Assembly (NCBI RefSeq): GCF_000829055.1
Contig: NZ_AP012544.1
Coordinates: forward strand, 868,001-932,000
Direction: 5' to 3'
DNA: 64,000 nt
From: Lacticaseibacillus casei DSM 20011 = JCM 1134 = ATCC 393
GTDB taxonomy: Bacteria > Bacillota > Bacilli > Lactobacillales > Lactobacillaceae
Part shown: one piece after another, positions 47,971-55,755 of the stretch
Layout: each line of letters begins with the position of its first letter
How positions within the stretch are numbered: position 1 is the first letter of the stretch
Notes under the pieces: generated by a model
Databases searched by the model: none
What the model was told of the DNA's origin: nothing
What the model saw: only the letters and a program-made list of their open reading frames with translations
Position numbers and translations under genes: made by a program

Positions 47971-49113
47971 TTAAACCTGTCGATAATGCCGCATGGTGAC
48001 AAGATTCAGGCTTAAAAATAGTAAGAAGAAGCCTAGAAGGGCAATGACGTCCGGATACAACACACTTAATGACTGGCCTTTTGCAATAATGCCGGTTAAC
48101 GCATCGGCACCGTAATAAAGCGGCATTAAGCGGGCAATCGGTTGCAACCAGCCGAGCATTTGATTCACAGGAATCAGCCCGGTAAAGAAAATTTGCGGGA
48201 CGACAACCAATGGGATGAACTGGAGCATTTGAAATTCCGTATTGGCAAACGTTGAAATCAGTAGGCCAAGCGAAAGCGCCGTGATTGCCAGTAATAAGTT
48301 GATTAGAAAAATTGCGGCAATACTTCCGAGAATTTGGATTTTAAAGACGAACAAGGCATAGCCGACAATCAAGATTGTTTGAATCACCGCAAAAATGCCA
48401 TAGCCCAATAAATAGCCACTAATAATTTCTCCTCGCCGCACAGGAGTTGCCAGTAATCGGTCAAGCGTTCCGGTTGTGCGTTCACGTAATAGCGCGATGC
48501 CGGAAATCAAGAAAACAAAGAAGAAAACGATGAAGCCAATCAGAATCGGCAGTAAGGTGTCAAAATAAGTCGAATTAGCCGATCCGTAACGATAATGAGT
48601 TGCGATTCTGTAGTGAGTGGCAGTTGATGCCGGTTGGGACCCTGCTACCTGTGCAGTTCCACGCGTGGAATGTTGTAACGCTGATGCCAGTTTTTGTAAA
48701 GCGGTTGCTTGATTTTTAATCGTAGTAGCTGCTGCCTGCATTTTAAGCTTGATGGTTGCTGCCTGTAAGCCCTGTTTCAAGAGGGCACTTTTTCCTTGAT
48801 CGGCATTGGCGAGTAATAGTGTCAGTTTGTTGCCTTTCTGAGTCAGGATGCCAGCATAATCGTGATCTTTGATAAGCATGGTCGGATCTTCATTGCCGAC
48901 ATGGTGGAGCCGGATTCGATCCGTATCCAGGGCCCGAACCACAGATGTATCCACACCGCGCACGCCTAAGTCAGCTTTTGTATTTGTGTTGGATTGGAAA
49001 AGAAAAAAGATTAACGTCATGATAAACAACGGCGCAATGAACATCAGTGCCAGTGTCCGTTTATCGCGAATCATTTCTTTGAAAATACGACTGATTAATG
49101 CATTAACGCGCAT
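47971..49113 (-). CDS. ABC-2 type exporter permease
   Basis: 380 residues. One N-terminal helix (LALMFIAPLFIMTLIFFLF), a large extracellular region of about 150 residues, then five helices with the typical RERTTGTLDRLLATPVRRGE coupling segment. It overlaps the ATPase gene by 11 bases. With that ATPase it forms a drug or antimicrobial exporter of the YhgE/DrrB-like type. The substrate is not evident. Confidence 0.9.
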   Translation of the reverse strand: MRVNALISRIFKEMIRDKRTLALMFIAPLFIMTLIFFLFQSNTNTKADLGVRGVDTSVVRALDTDRIRLHHVGNEDPTMLIKDHDYAGILTQKGNKLTLLLANADQGKSALLKQGLQAATIKLKMQAAATTIKNQATALQKLASALQHSTRGTAQVAGSQPASTATHYRIATHYRYGSANSTYFDTLLPILIGFIVFFFVFLISGIALLRERTTGTLDRLLATPVRRGEIISGYLLGYGIFAVIQTILIVGYALFVFKIQILGSIAAIFLINLLLAITALSLGLLISTFANTEFQMLQFIPLVVVPQIFFTGLIPVNQMLGWLQPIARLMPLYYGADALTGIIAKGQSLSVLYPDVIALLGFFLLFLSLNLVTMRHYRQV

Positions 49114-49840
49114 CTTGCTGCCTCCCTGCGGCCAAAAAGACCGCTTCGATCGAATCTGTATGATAGTTTGCTTTAAGCTGGTCAGGCGTGCCTTGGGCGA
49201 TGGCCTTTCCGTTGCGGATCATCATGAGCACATCGGCTTCTTCGGCGTCAGCCATGACATGGGTTGTTAAAATAATCGCGACACCCTGATCACTAGCTAA
49301 TCGGTGCAATTCCTGCCAGATTTTGCGGCGTAACTCAGGATCAATGCCGATAGTCGGTTCATCCAGAATCAGAAGCGGCGGTTTGCTGATCAACGCGATG
49401 GCAAGTGATAGTCGTCGTTTCATGCCGCCGGAGTAAGTTCTGACGCTTTGATCGAGGGCAGATTGCAAGTCAACAACATGCGCAGAGTAGCGCAATTGCT
49501 CGGTCATTTGTGTCTGCTTGACGCCTTGCATTTTGGCAAAGAAAGTTAAATTTTCAGCGCCGGTCAAGCTTTCGTAAAGGGCGTCAGTTTGGGCCATGAA
49601 CCCGATCCGCGCTAAAAGCAATCGATCAGGGACAGGTTGATTAAAAACCAGTACCTGACCGGATTGGGGGCGTATCATGCCCATAATGCTACGGATCAAG
49701 GTTGTTTTGCCCGCACCGCTTGGACCAATTAAAGCCAGGATCTGCCCACGATTTAAGGAGAGATCAATGTCGCTAAGGACGATTTTTTGACCGTAACCTT
49801 GCTGCAGGGCGGTCACTTTGACAACTGGTTGTATTGACAT
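49103..49840 (-). CDS. ABC exporter ATPase
   Basis: 245 residues. Walker A GPSGAGKTTLIRS, signature YSGGMKRRLSLA, Walker B LLILDEPTIGIDPELR and H loop LTTHVMADAEEA are present, as in DrrA/CcmA-type exporters. First gene of the three-gene TetR-controlled operon, with a palindromic operator 27 bp upstream. Confidence 0.92.
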   Translation of the reverse strand: MSIQPVVKVTALQQGYGQKIVLSDIDLSLNRGQILALIGPSGAGKTTLIRSIMGMIRPQSGQVLVFNQPVPDRLLLARIGFMAQTDALYESLTGAENLTFFAKMQGVKQTQMTEQLRYSAHVVDLQSALDQSVRTYSGGMKRRLSLAIALISKPPLLILDEPTIGIDPELRRKIWQELHRLASDQGVAIILTTHVMADAEEADVLMMIRNGKAIAQGTPDQLKANYHTDSIEAVFLAAGRQQDAR

Positions 49841-49866
49841 ATTTTAGCCGCTTTCTTTTAGAATAT

Positions 49867-49880
49867 AGTGAGTACTCACT
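49867..49880 (-). promoter_or_regulatory. likely TetR operator of the ABC exporter operon
   Basis: AGTGAGTACTCACT is a perfect 14-bp palindrome about 27 bp upstream of the ATPase start, next to a TATATT -10-like box on the minus strand. TGAGTGA-like palindromes are common targets of TetR regulators of this exporter type. Ownership by the regulator at 47294-47938 is inferred from the operon. Confidence 0.7.
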
Positions 49881-49957
49881 CACTTGCTATTATCACGACT
49901 TCTGTCGAAAAAGCAAGCTTATTTTTCTGCGGGAAGCCGCCTTGGCACCGTGACCTA

Positions 49958-50075
49958 AACGCGTTCTCTGGCCCAGAAGTCTGCGTGTAAGGACCTCAGT
50001 CGCAAAGGCCTAAGCCCGGGCCATCACGCCTGAGGCCGCTTACACTCTGACTTCTAACCGGGCCAGTTCACGCTC
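49958..50075. repeat. structured intergenic repeat, family 1, copy 2 (118 bp)
   Basis: Same length and direction as 13255-13372, 21 differences, no indels. Stem pairs stay intact through paired changes. For example TGGCCC/GGGCCA here corresponds to CGGCGC/GCGCCA in copy 1, and CCTCAG/CTGAGG here to CCTTGG/CCAGGG there. It fills most of the 320-base divergent gap between the TetR-controlled exporter operon and cdaA, ending about 40 bp before the cdaA -10 box. This copy pairs slightly better than copy 1 (three extra Watson-Crick pairs). Confidence 0.85.
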
Positions 50076-50112
50076 TGTCATCCGTTTCCGTGCCCGCCGT
50101 TTAGGCATCTCG

Positions 50113-50121
50113 TGGTATAAT
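50113..50121 (+). promoter_or_regulatory. extended -10 promoter of cdaA
   Basis: TGGTATAAT (50113-50121) has both the TGn extension and a perfect -10 hexamer, about 40 bp before the cdaA start. No clear -35 box. Confidence 0.7.
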
Positions 50122-50162
50122 TATTCAGAAGTTTGATTTCAAACCACAATGGAGGAACGCGG

Positions 50163-51020
50163 ATGCGCACCTATCTCGCAAATTTATTAACTTGGTCCAC
50201 CCTTATTAATCTGGTTGACATCCTCGTCGTCTGGTACGTCATTTATCGTTTGATCATGCTGGTTCGCGGTACCAAAGCCGTGCAGCTGCTTAAAGGTGTT
50301 TTTGTCATTGCGGCCATCAAGACTATTTCCTGGTTTTTGCAACTCAAAACGGTTGGCTACCTGACAGATTTGGTCATTACCTGGAGTGTGCCGGCGCTGG
50401 TCATTATTTTTCAACCGGAAATTCGCCGCGGCCTAGAGCATCTTGGACGTGGATCGTTGATTTTCCGCTCAAACAATAACCAACATGAAGCCGAAACGCG
50501 TATGGTCAAAGAGCTGGATAAGGCGATTCAGTACATGAGCAAACGCCGCATCGGTGCTCTGATTACCATTCAAAAAAATACCGGCCTTGAGGATTACATC
50601 GAGACTGGTATTCCACTGGATGCGGATATTAGTGGCGAGTTGTTGATCAACATTTTTATTCCTAACACGCCGTTGCATGACGGGGCGGTCATCATTCGCA
50701 ACAATCGAATTGCGGTGGCCGCGGCTTATTTGCCGTTGTCGGACAGTAACCTGATTCCCAAGGAACTGGGTACCCGTCATCGGGCAGCTGTCGGGATCAG
50801 TGAAGTGACCGATGCCTTGACGATTGTTGTGTCTGAGGAAACCGGTGAAGTCACGATTACGAACAATAATAATTTGATTCGCAACCTGACGCGTGAGGAT
50901 TACATGAAGTTCTTGACGGCTCAGTTGGTACCAAAAGAAGAGGCGCCCAATCCAAATCCGGTTGTCAGTTTCTTTTCGTGGCTTTTTAGTCAACGCAAAA
51001 AGAAGGAGGGCAAGCAATGA
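50163..51020 (+). CDS. cdaA: diadenylate cyclase CdaA
   Basis: 285 residues. Three N-terminal membrane helices (about residues 15-85) precede the DAC catalytic domain with its two signature motifs, LHDGAVIIRNN and GTRHRAAVGISE. It makes c-di-AMP from two ATP and controls potassium and osmolyte balance and cell wall homeostasis. ATG 50163 follows GGAGGAAC; an upstream in-frame start at 50133 precedes that site. First gene of the conserved cdaA-cdaR-glmM cluster. Confidence 0.97.
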   Translation: MRTYLANLLTWSTLINLVDILVVWYVIYRLIMLVRGTKAVQLLKGVFVIAAIKTISWFLQLKTVGYLTDLVITWSVPALVIIFQPEIRRGLEHLGRGSLIFRSNNNQHEAETRMVKELDKAIQYMSKRRIGALITIQKNTGLEDYIETGIPLDADISGELLINIFIPNTPLHDGAVIIRNNRIAVAAAYLPLSDSNLIPKELGTRHRAAVGISEVTDALTIVVSEETGEVTITNNNNLIRNLTREDYMKFLTAQLVPKEEAPNPNPVVSFFSWLFSQRKKKEGKQ

Positions 51021-52120
51021 ATCGCTTATGGGATAAACCATGGGTTAATCGGTTGTTAGCCTTGCTTCTCGCGATCGGGTTGTTCGCTTATGTCAACGTT
51101 GAGAGTATCAATAACACGCGGCAGAATGCCAATGATGATACAACCTTGGTAGCGAACAAGACTCAGACCGTGAAAGTGCCGTTGCAGGTTAACGCCAATA
51201 CCGACAAGTATTTCATCACCGGTTACCCGTCAAAAGTGTCGGTTGCACTGACAGGAACGGCCTCGTTAGTTACCATGACTGCCAATACCCAGAATTTTAG
51301 GGTGGTTGCTGATTTAACCAATTTAGGGGTTGGCAAGCATCGCGTTCATTTGAAGGCGGAAGGTTTGAACAAAGATTTGAGCTACTCGATTTCGCCTAAA
51401 TCAGTGACTGTCGACATCCAGGTGCGGGACAATAAGACCATGCCGATTCAGGTTCGCTATAATAAGGCCAGCATCGCTTCCGGTTATGCAGCAGGTGATC
51501 CTAAGCTTTCGGCGCGAACCGTTGAAGTGACGGGTGCACGCTCCGTGATTGACTCGATTGCCCAGGTCGTTGCCAATGTTTCGTTGGCGCACAATACCCG
51601 CAAGACCGTTGACCAGGAAGTGCTATTGCAAGCGTTGGATGATAATGGCAATACTATGAATGTGGTGCTGTCACCGCAAACCGTGCACGTGACATTGCCG
51701 ATTTCTCAACCCAGTAAAAAAGTAAATATTGAGTTGAAGCAAACCGGCAATGCGGCAAGCGGGCATACGTACGCCTTGTCGTCAGACACAAAACAGGTTA
51801 CCGTATATGGAGACCAGCAAAGTCTGGATAAGTTGAGTAAATTGACCGTTCCTGTTGATATCAGTGGCATCACTTCGACAACAACGCGGACGTTCAACGT
51901 AACAGATCTCAACGACAGTATTTCTGCGGCCGACCCGAAAACCATTAAGGTGACGGTGAGTGTTGGCAACACAGGGACTGGTAATGGTGGTGGTAATGAC
52001 GATGATGATGTGGGCACTAACGCTAACGCTGGCACGTCAACCGCTTCATCGAATTCATCCAGTGCCAGTAGTTCTCAATCAAGTTCGTCAAGCGAAAGCA
52101 CATCAGCAAGTGAAAAATAA
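51017..52120 (+). CDS. cdaR: CdaA regulatory protein CdaR (YbbR domains)
   Basis: 367 residues. One N-terminal membrane helix (RLLALLLAIGLFAYVNV), then three or four YbbR-type repeats outside the membrane (for example KVPLQVNANTDKYFITGYP and LPISQPSKKVNIELKQTGNA). It ends in a low-complexity Ser/Thr-rich tail of about 50 residues preceded by an acidic GNDDDD stretch. It modulates CdaA activity. Its start overlaps the cdaA stop by 4 bases. The Ser-rich tail may thread through or attach to the cell wall. Confidence 0.94.
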   Translation: MNRLWDKPWVNRLLALLLAIGLFAYVNVESINNTRQNANDDTTLVANKTQTVKVPLQVNANTDKYFITGYPSKVSVALTGTASLVTMTANTQNFRVVADLTNLGVGKHRVHLKAEGLNKDLSYSISPKSVTVDIQVRDNKTMPIQVRYNKASIASGYAAGDPKLSARTVEVTGARSVIDSIAQVVANVSLAHNTRKTVDQEVLLQALDDNGNTMNVVLSPQTVHVTLPISQPSKKVNIELKQTGNAASGHTYALSSDTKQVTVYGDQQSLDKLSKLTVPVDISGITSTTTRTFNVTDLNDSISAADPKTIKVTVSVGNTGTGNGGGNDDDDVGTNANAGTSTASSNSSSASSSQSSSSSESTSASEK

Positions 52121-52148
52121 CCACTGGAAGAAATGAGGAAAAAATAAG

Positions 52149-53513
52149 ATGACAAAGTATTTTGGTACCGATGGTGTTCGTGGCATTGCTAATAAGGAAC
52201 TGAGTCCGGAAATGGCGTTTCGACTCGGGCGTACGGGTGGCTATGTGCTGACTCAGCACAAAGAGGATGCCAGTCATCGGCCATTGGTTCTGGTAGCGCG
52301 CGATACCCGGATTTCCGGTCAGATGTTAGCAGATGCTTTGATTGCCGGATTACTGTCGGTTGGCATTGAAGTGCTGGATCTTGGCGTTATCACAACGCCG
52401 GCAGTTGCTTACCTAATTAAAATTCAAGGGGCCGATGCCGGGATTCAGATTTCGGCTTCACATAATCCGGTTGCCGACAATGGTATCAAGTTCTTTGGCG
52501 CAGACGGTTACAAGCTTTCTGACGAAACGGAAGAAGAAATTGAAGCTTTGTTAGATGCACCGGAAGATAACCTGCCGCGTCCGGCTGCAGAGGGACTGGG
52601 AACCGTTGACGATTATCCTGAAGGTGCGCTCAAGTATACGCAATTTTTGGAGCAGACACTCTCGGATGACTTAAGTGGCATTCATGTTTGTTTAGACGGT
52701 GCTAATGGTGCTACCAGTGGTTTGGTTAGCCGGATTTTTGCCGATCTTGACACGGACTTCGATACGATGGCAACCAGCCCGGACGGCTTAAATATCAACG
52801 CTGACGTAGGTTCAACGCATCCGCAAGCGTTGGCCAAGTTTGTCGTTGAAAAAGGTGCCGATGTCGGCCTGGCCTTTGACGGCGACGGTGATCGCTGCAT
52901 TGCCGTTGATGAAGAAGGTAACATTGTCGATGGCGATAAGATCATGTTCATTCTAGGCAGCTATATGAAGTCACAAGGCCGCCTGAAACAAGATACGGTT
53001 GTGACCACAGTGATGAGCAACCTCGGCTTGTATAAGGCGCTTGAAGCCAATGGTATGAAGTCTGTTCAGACCGCGGTTGGTGACCGCCATGTCGTGGAAG
53101 CCATGCGTAAAGACGGTTACAACATCGGTGGCGAACAATCCGGCCACATCATTTTGTTTGATTATCACAACACCGGCGATGGCATGTTGACCGGCATCCA
53201 CTTGCTAAACGTCATGAAGAAGACAGGCAAGAAACTATCCGAGCTGGCAGCCCCGGTTCAGGATTACCCACAGAAACTGGTTAACGTCAAAGTTGCCGAC
53301 AAGGATAATTGGCAAGCCTATCCGGAAATTCAAGAAGCTATCGATACCGTTGAAAAAGAAATGGCTGGCGATGGCCGCGTGCTCGTGCGTCCTTCCGGTA
53401 CGGAACCACTGCTGCGGGTGATGGCAGAAGCCAAAACCAAAGACTTGGTATCGCGTTATGTCGATCAGATTGTCGCAGTCGTTAAGCGCGAGATGGGCAG
53501 TCCAAAAGATTAA
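52149..53513 (+). CDS. glmM: phosphoglucosamine mutase
   Basis: 454 residues. It converts glucosamine-6-phosphate to glucosamine-1-phosphate for UDP-GlcNAc. N-terminal FGTDGVRG, phosphoserine loop [16 protein letters not shown], metal-binding AFDGDGDRC, and sugar-binding GGEQSGH and [12 protein letters not shown] are all intact. It follows cdaR and precedes glmS, linking c-di-AMP control with cell wall precursor supply. Confidence 0.97.
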   Translation: MTKYFGTDGVRGIANKELSPEMAFRLGRTGGYVLTQHKEDASHRPLVLVARDTRISGQMLADALIAGLLSVGIEVLDLGVITTPAVAYLIKIQGADAGIQISASHNPVADNGIKFFGADGYKLSDETEEEIEALLDAPEDNLPRPAAEGLGTVDDYPEGALKYTQFLEQTLSDDLSGIHVCLDGANGATSGLVSRIFADLDTDFDTMATSPDGLNINADVGSTHPQALAKFVVEKGADVGLAFDGDGDRCIAVDEEGNIVDGDKIMFILGSYMKSQGRLKQDTVVTTVMSNLGLYKALEANGMKSVQTAVGDRHVVEAMRKDGYNIGGEQSGHIILFDYHNTGDGMLTGIHLLNVMKKTGKKLSELAAPVQDYPQKLVNVKVADKDNWQAYPEIQEAIDTVEKEMAGDGRVLVRPSGTEPLLRVMAEAKTKDLVSRYVDQIVAVVKREMGSPKD

Positions 53514-53545
53514 GATTCATATAAACTACATGAGGGTTTAACCAA

Positions 53546-53580
53546 AAAAGCTACTGAGGAAAAATCTCGGTGGCTTTTTT
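53546..53580 (+). terminator. rho-independent terminator after glmM
   Basis: AAAAGCTACTGAG pairs with CTCGGTGGCTTTT, with G-T pairs, and runs into T6. It separates the cdaA-cdaR-glmM unit from glmS. Confidence 0.85.
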
Positions 53581-53608
53581 GTTGCGGTGTTTATGGTAAA
53601 TCTAAAGC

Positions 53609-53637
53609 GATCAAACCTTGAATTTTCAAGGTTGATC
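53609..53637 (+). other. hairpin upstream of the glmS promoter
   Basis: GATCAAACCTTGAA and TTCAAGGTTGATC pair with one bulged A. It lies upstream of the promoter at 53703, so it is not part of the glmS leader. It could be an operator or a backup terminator. Confidence 0.5.
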
Positions 53638-53702
53638 ACGTTTTCGGAGGAATGGATATAGACCAATAATCTTGCGAAAAGTATACCATTGAAAATTTAG
53701 TA

Positions 53703-53731
53703 TTGACATACTGCCGCTTAAAACATATAGT
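53703..53731 (+). promoter_or_regulatory. glmS promoter
   Basis: TTGACA (53703-53708), 17-bp spacer, TATAGT (53726-53731). The leader from there to the ATG at 53808 is only about 70 bases, which leaves no room for the usual glmS ribozyme. Confidence 0.85.
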
Positions 53732-53807
53732 TAGCTTTGTTTTTAGCGATACCAATAAAAAAATCTGTCTAAACCAATTTGTAGACATTAGGAAAAGGAT
53801 GTTGACT

Positions 53808-55619
53808 ATGTGTGGAATCGTTGGTGTTATCGGTAAGAAAAATGCAACCCAAATCTTACTTAAAGGGCTCGAGAAGCTGGAATATCGGGGGTATGATTCA
53901 GCTGGCATTTATGTAAACGATCAAGCCGGTCATGACCATCTGATCAAGCGGGTTGGCCATATTTCTAATTTGGAAAAAGCAGTGACACCGGATGTTCAGG
54001 GCGTCATGGGGATTGGTCATACACGCTGGGCAACAAACGGTGGGCCGACCGAAGCCAATGCACATCCGCAGGTTTCTAATGACGAACGCTTCTATCTGGT
54101 GCATAACGGGGTTGTGACCAACGCCAATGACCTGAAGCAGCAATACCTTCAAGACATCGAACTGCATAGTGATACAGATACTGAAGTTGTGGTACAGCTG
54201 ATTGCCTTGTTTGCCCGTCAAGGCCTGTCTGCCAAAGAGGCGTTGCGCAAGACGCTGAAGTTGATTCAAGGCTCATACGCTTTTTCAATGGTTGATCGAC
54301 TGGATCCAACCGTATTGTATGTGGCTAAGAACAAGAGCCCGCTTTTGATCGGTCGGGGCAAGGGCTTCAACGTTGTGGCTTCCGATGCGTTGGCTATGCT
54401 GAGCGAAACCGACCAATTTGTTGAACTCAAGGATCAGGAAATTGTGACGCTGACGGCCGATGCCATTCACATCGAAACACTTGATGGCAAAGTCGAAGAA
54501 CGTAAGCCGTTTACGGTTAAAGTCGATGACGGTGAAGTTTCTAAAGGCACGTACCCATTCTTCATGCTCAAGGAAATTGACGAGCAGCCAATTGTGATGC
54601 GCCGTTTGGTTGAAAAATATACCGATGATCAACATCATGTGGTGATTCCGGAAGACCTGATGAAGGCCTTACAGCAAGCCGATCGTTTGTATATTGTTGC
54701 AGCCGGCACAAGTTATCATGCCGGGTTGGTTGGTGCTCCGTTGTTCGAACAACTGGCAGGCATTCCATCTGAGGTTCATGTCGCTTCAGAGTTTGCATAT
54801 CATCAGCCGCTATTGTCCAAGCATCCGCTGTTTATTTTCCTAACGCAAAGCGGCGAGACAGCTGATATTCGTCAGGTGTTGGTTGAAGTTAAAAAGCAAG
54901 GTTATCAGACGCTCACCATTACCAATGTCGGCAGTTCAACGCTTGCTCGTGAAGCAACATTTACCTTGTTGCTGCATGGTGGTCCGGAAATTGCGGTTGC
55001 CTCGACCAAGGCTTACACCGCCCAAATTGCCGTTGAAGCATTGGTTGCCAAGGCCGTTGGGGAAGCTAAGGGTCTGCAAGCAGCTAAGGACTTTGACGTC
55101 ATTCACCAATTGGGTTTGGCAGCAACCGGCCAGCAAGCCTTGATTGATCAAAAAGATCGCATCCACGAACTGGCGACAGATATGTTCAAAACCACACGCA
55201 ACGCCTTTTATATCGGGCGAGGCGGCGACTATTACGCCAGCCTGGAAGCAGCGTTGAAGCTCAAGGAAATCAGCTACGTGCAGGCAGAAGGTTTTGCTGC
55301 TGGTGAGTTGAAACATGGCACCATTGCGTTGATCGAAAAGGATACGCCGGTTGTCGCCATCATTTCCGATCCGGTGACAGCTGCCCGCACACGCAGTAAT
55401 GCCGATGAAGTTCAGGCCCGAGGTGCTAAAGTCTTGCACATTGCGATGGCCAGTCAGGCACAAAAGGGTGACCAGATTATTGTGGACGACATCGATCCAC
55501 TGCTGGCACCACTTGTTACCATCATTCCGGCGCAATTGCTGGCATACTTCACAAGTGCCGATCGCGGCTATGACGTTGATCGTCCGCGTAACTTGGCAAA
55601 GTCTGTTACGGTCGAATAA
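53808..55619 (+). CDS. glmS: glutamine-fructose-6-phosphate aminotransferase
   Basis: 603 residues. It makes glucosamine-6-phosphate from fructose-6-phosphate and glutamine. The N-terminal nucleophile Cys follows the initiator Met (MCGIVGVIG), the glutaminase domain shows GHTRWATNGGPTEANAHP, and two SIS domains follow (AAGTSYHAGL; FYIGRGGDYYASLEAALKLKE). It ends DRPRNLAKSVTVE. ATG 53808 is fixed by the need for Cys at position 2 and by AAAAGGAT upstream; a longer frame back to 53703 starts in the promoter. Own promoter and terminator. Confidence 0.98.
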   Translation: MCGIVGVIGKKNATQILLKGLEKLEYRGYDSAGIYVNDQAGHDHLIKRVGHISNLEKAVTPDVQGVMGIGHTRWATNGGPTEANAHPQVSNDERFYLVHNGVVTNANDLKQQYLQDIELHSDTDTEVVVQLIALFARQGLSAKEALRKTLKLIQGSYAFSMVDRLDPTVLYVAKNKSPLLIGRGKGFNVVASDALAMLSETDQFVELKDQEIVTLTADAIHIETLDGKVEERKPFTVKVDDGEVSKGTYPFFMLKEIDEQPIVMRRLVEKYTDDQHHVVIPEDLMKALQQADRLYIVAAGTSYHAGLVGAPLFEQLAGIPSEVHVASEFAYHQPLLSKHPLFIFLTQSGETADIRQVLVEVKKQGYQTLTITNVGSSTLAREATFTLLLHGGPEIAVASTKAYTAQIAVEALVAKAVGEAKGLQAAKDFDVIHQLGLAATGQQALIDQKDRIHELATDMFKTTRNAFYIGRGGDYYASLEAALKLKEISYVQAEGFAAGELKHGTIALIEKDTPVVAIISDPVTAARTRSNADEVQARGAKVLHIAMASQAQKGDQIIVDDIDPLLAPLVTIIPAQLLAYFTSADRGYDVDRPRNLAKSVTVE

Positions 55620-55674
55620 GACGCGTATTGATGGAAAAGTAAATGTTAATCTTAAAACGGTGATATTGCCCACT

Positions 55675-55714
55675 AAAAAGCCTGTTTGCTAGCATTTTAG
55701 CAAACAGGCTTTTT
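55675..55714. terminator. bidirectional terminator between glmS and pepF
   Basis: AAAAAGCCTGTTTGCTA and TAGCAAACAGGCTTTTT form a near-perfect 17-bp stem. It serves the converging glmS (plus) and pepF (minus) genes. Confidence 0.92.
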
Positions 55715-55755
55715 GTCTCATCAGAATCTTTACGTTAAGAAGAAATGGGCAGCAA

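Noticed and set aside
53581..53807. glmS ribozyme or T-box in the glmS leader
   Set aside because: The region is mostly upstream of a clear promoter, and no conserved core or specifier-loop sequence was seen.
54936..55673. 245-residue minus-strand open frame inside glmS
   Set aside because: Antisense to a conserved enzyme; no ribosome binding site, no domain.
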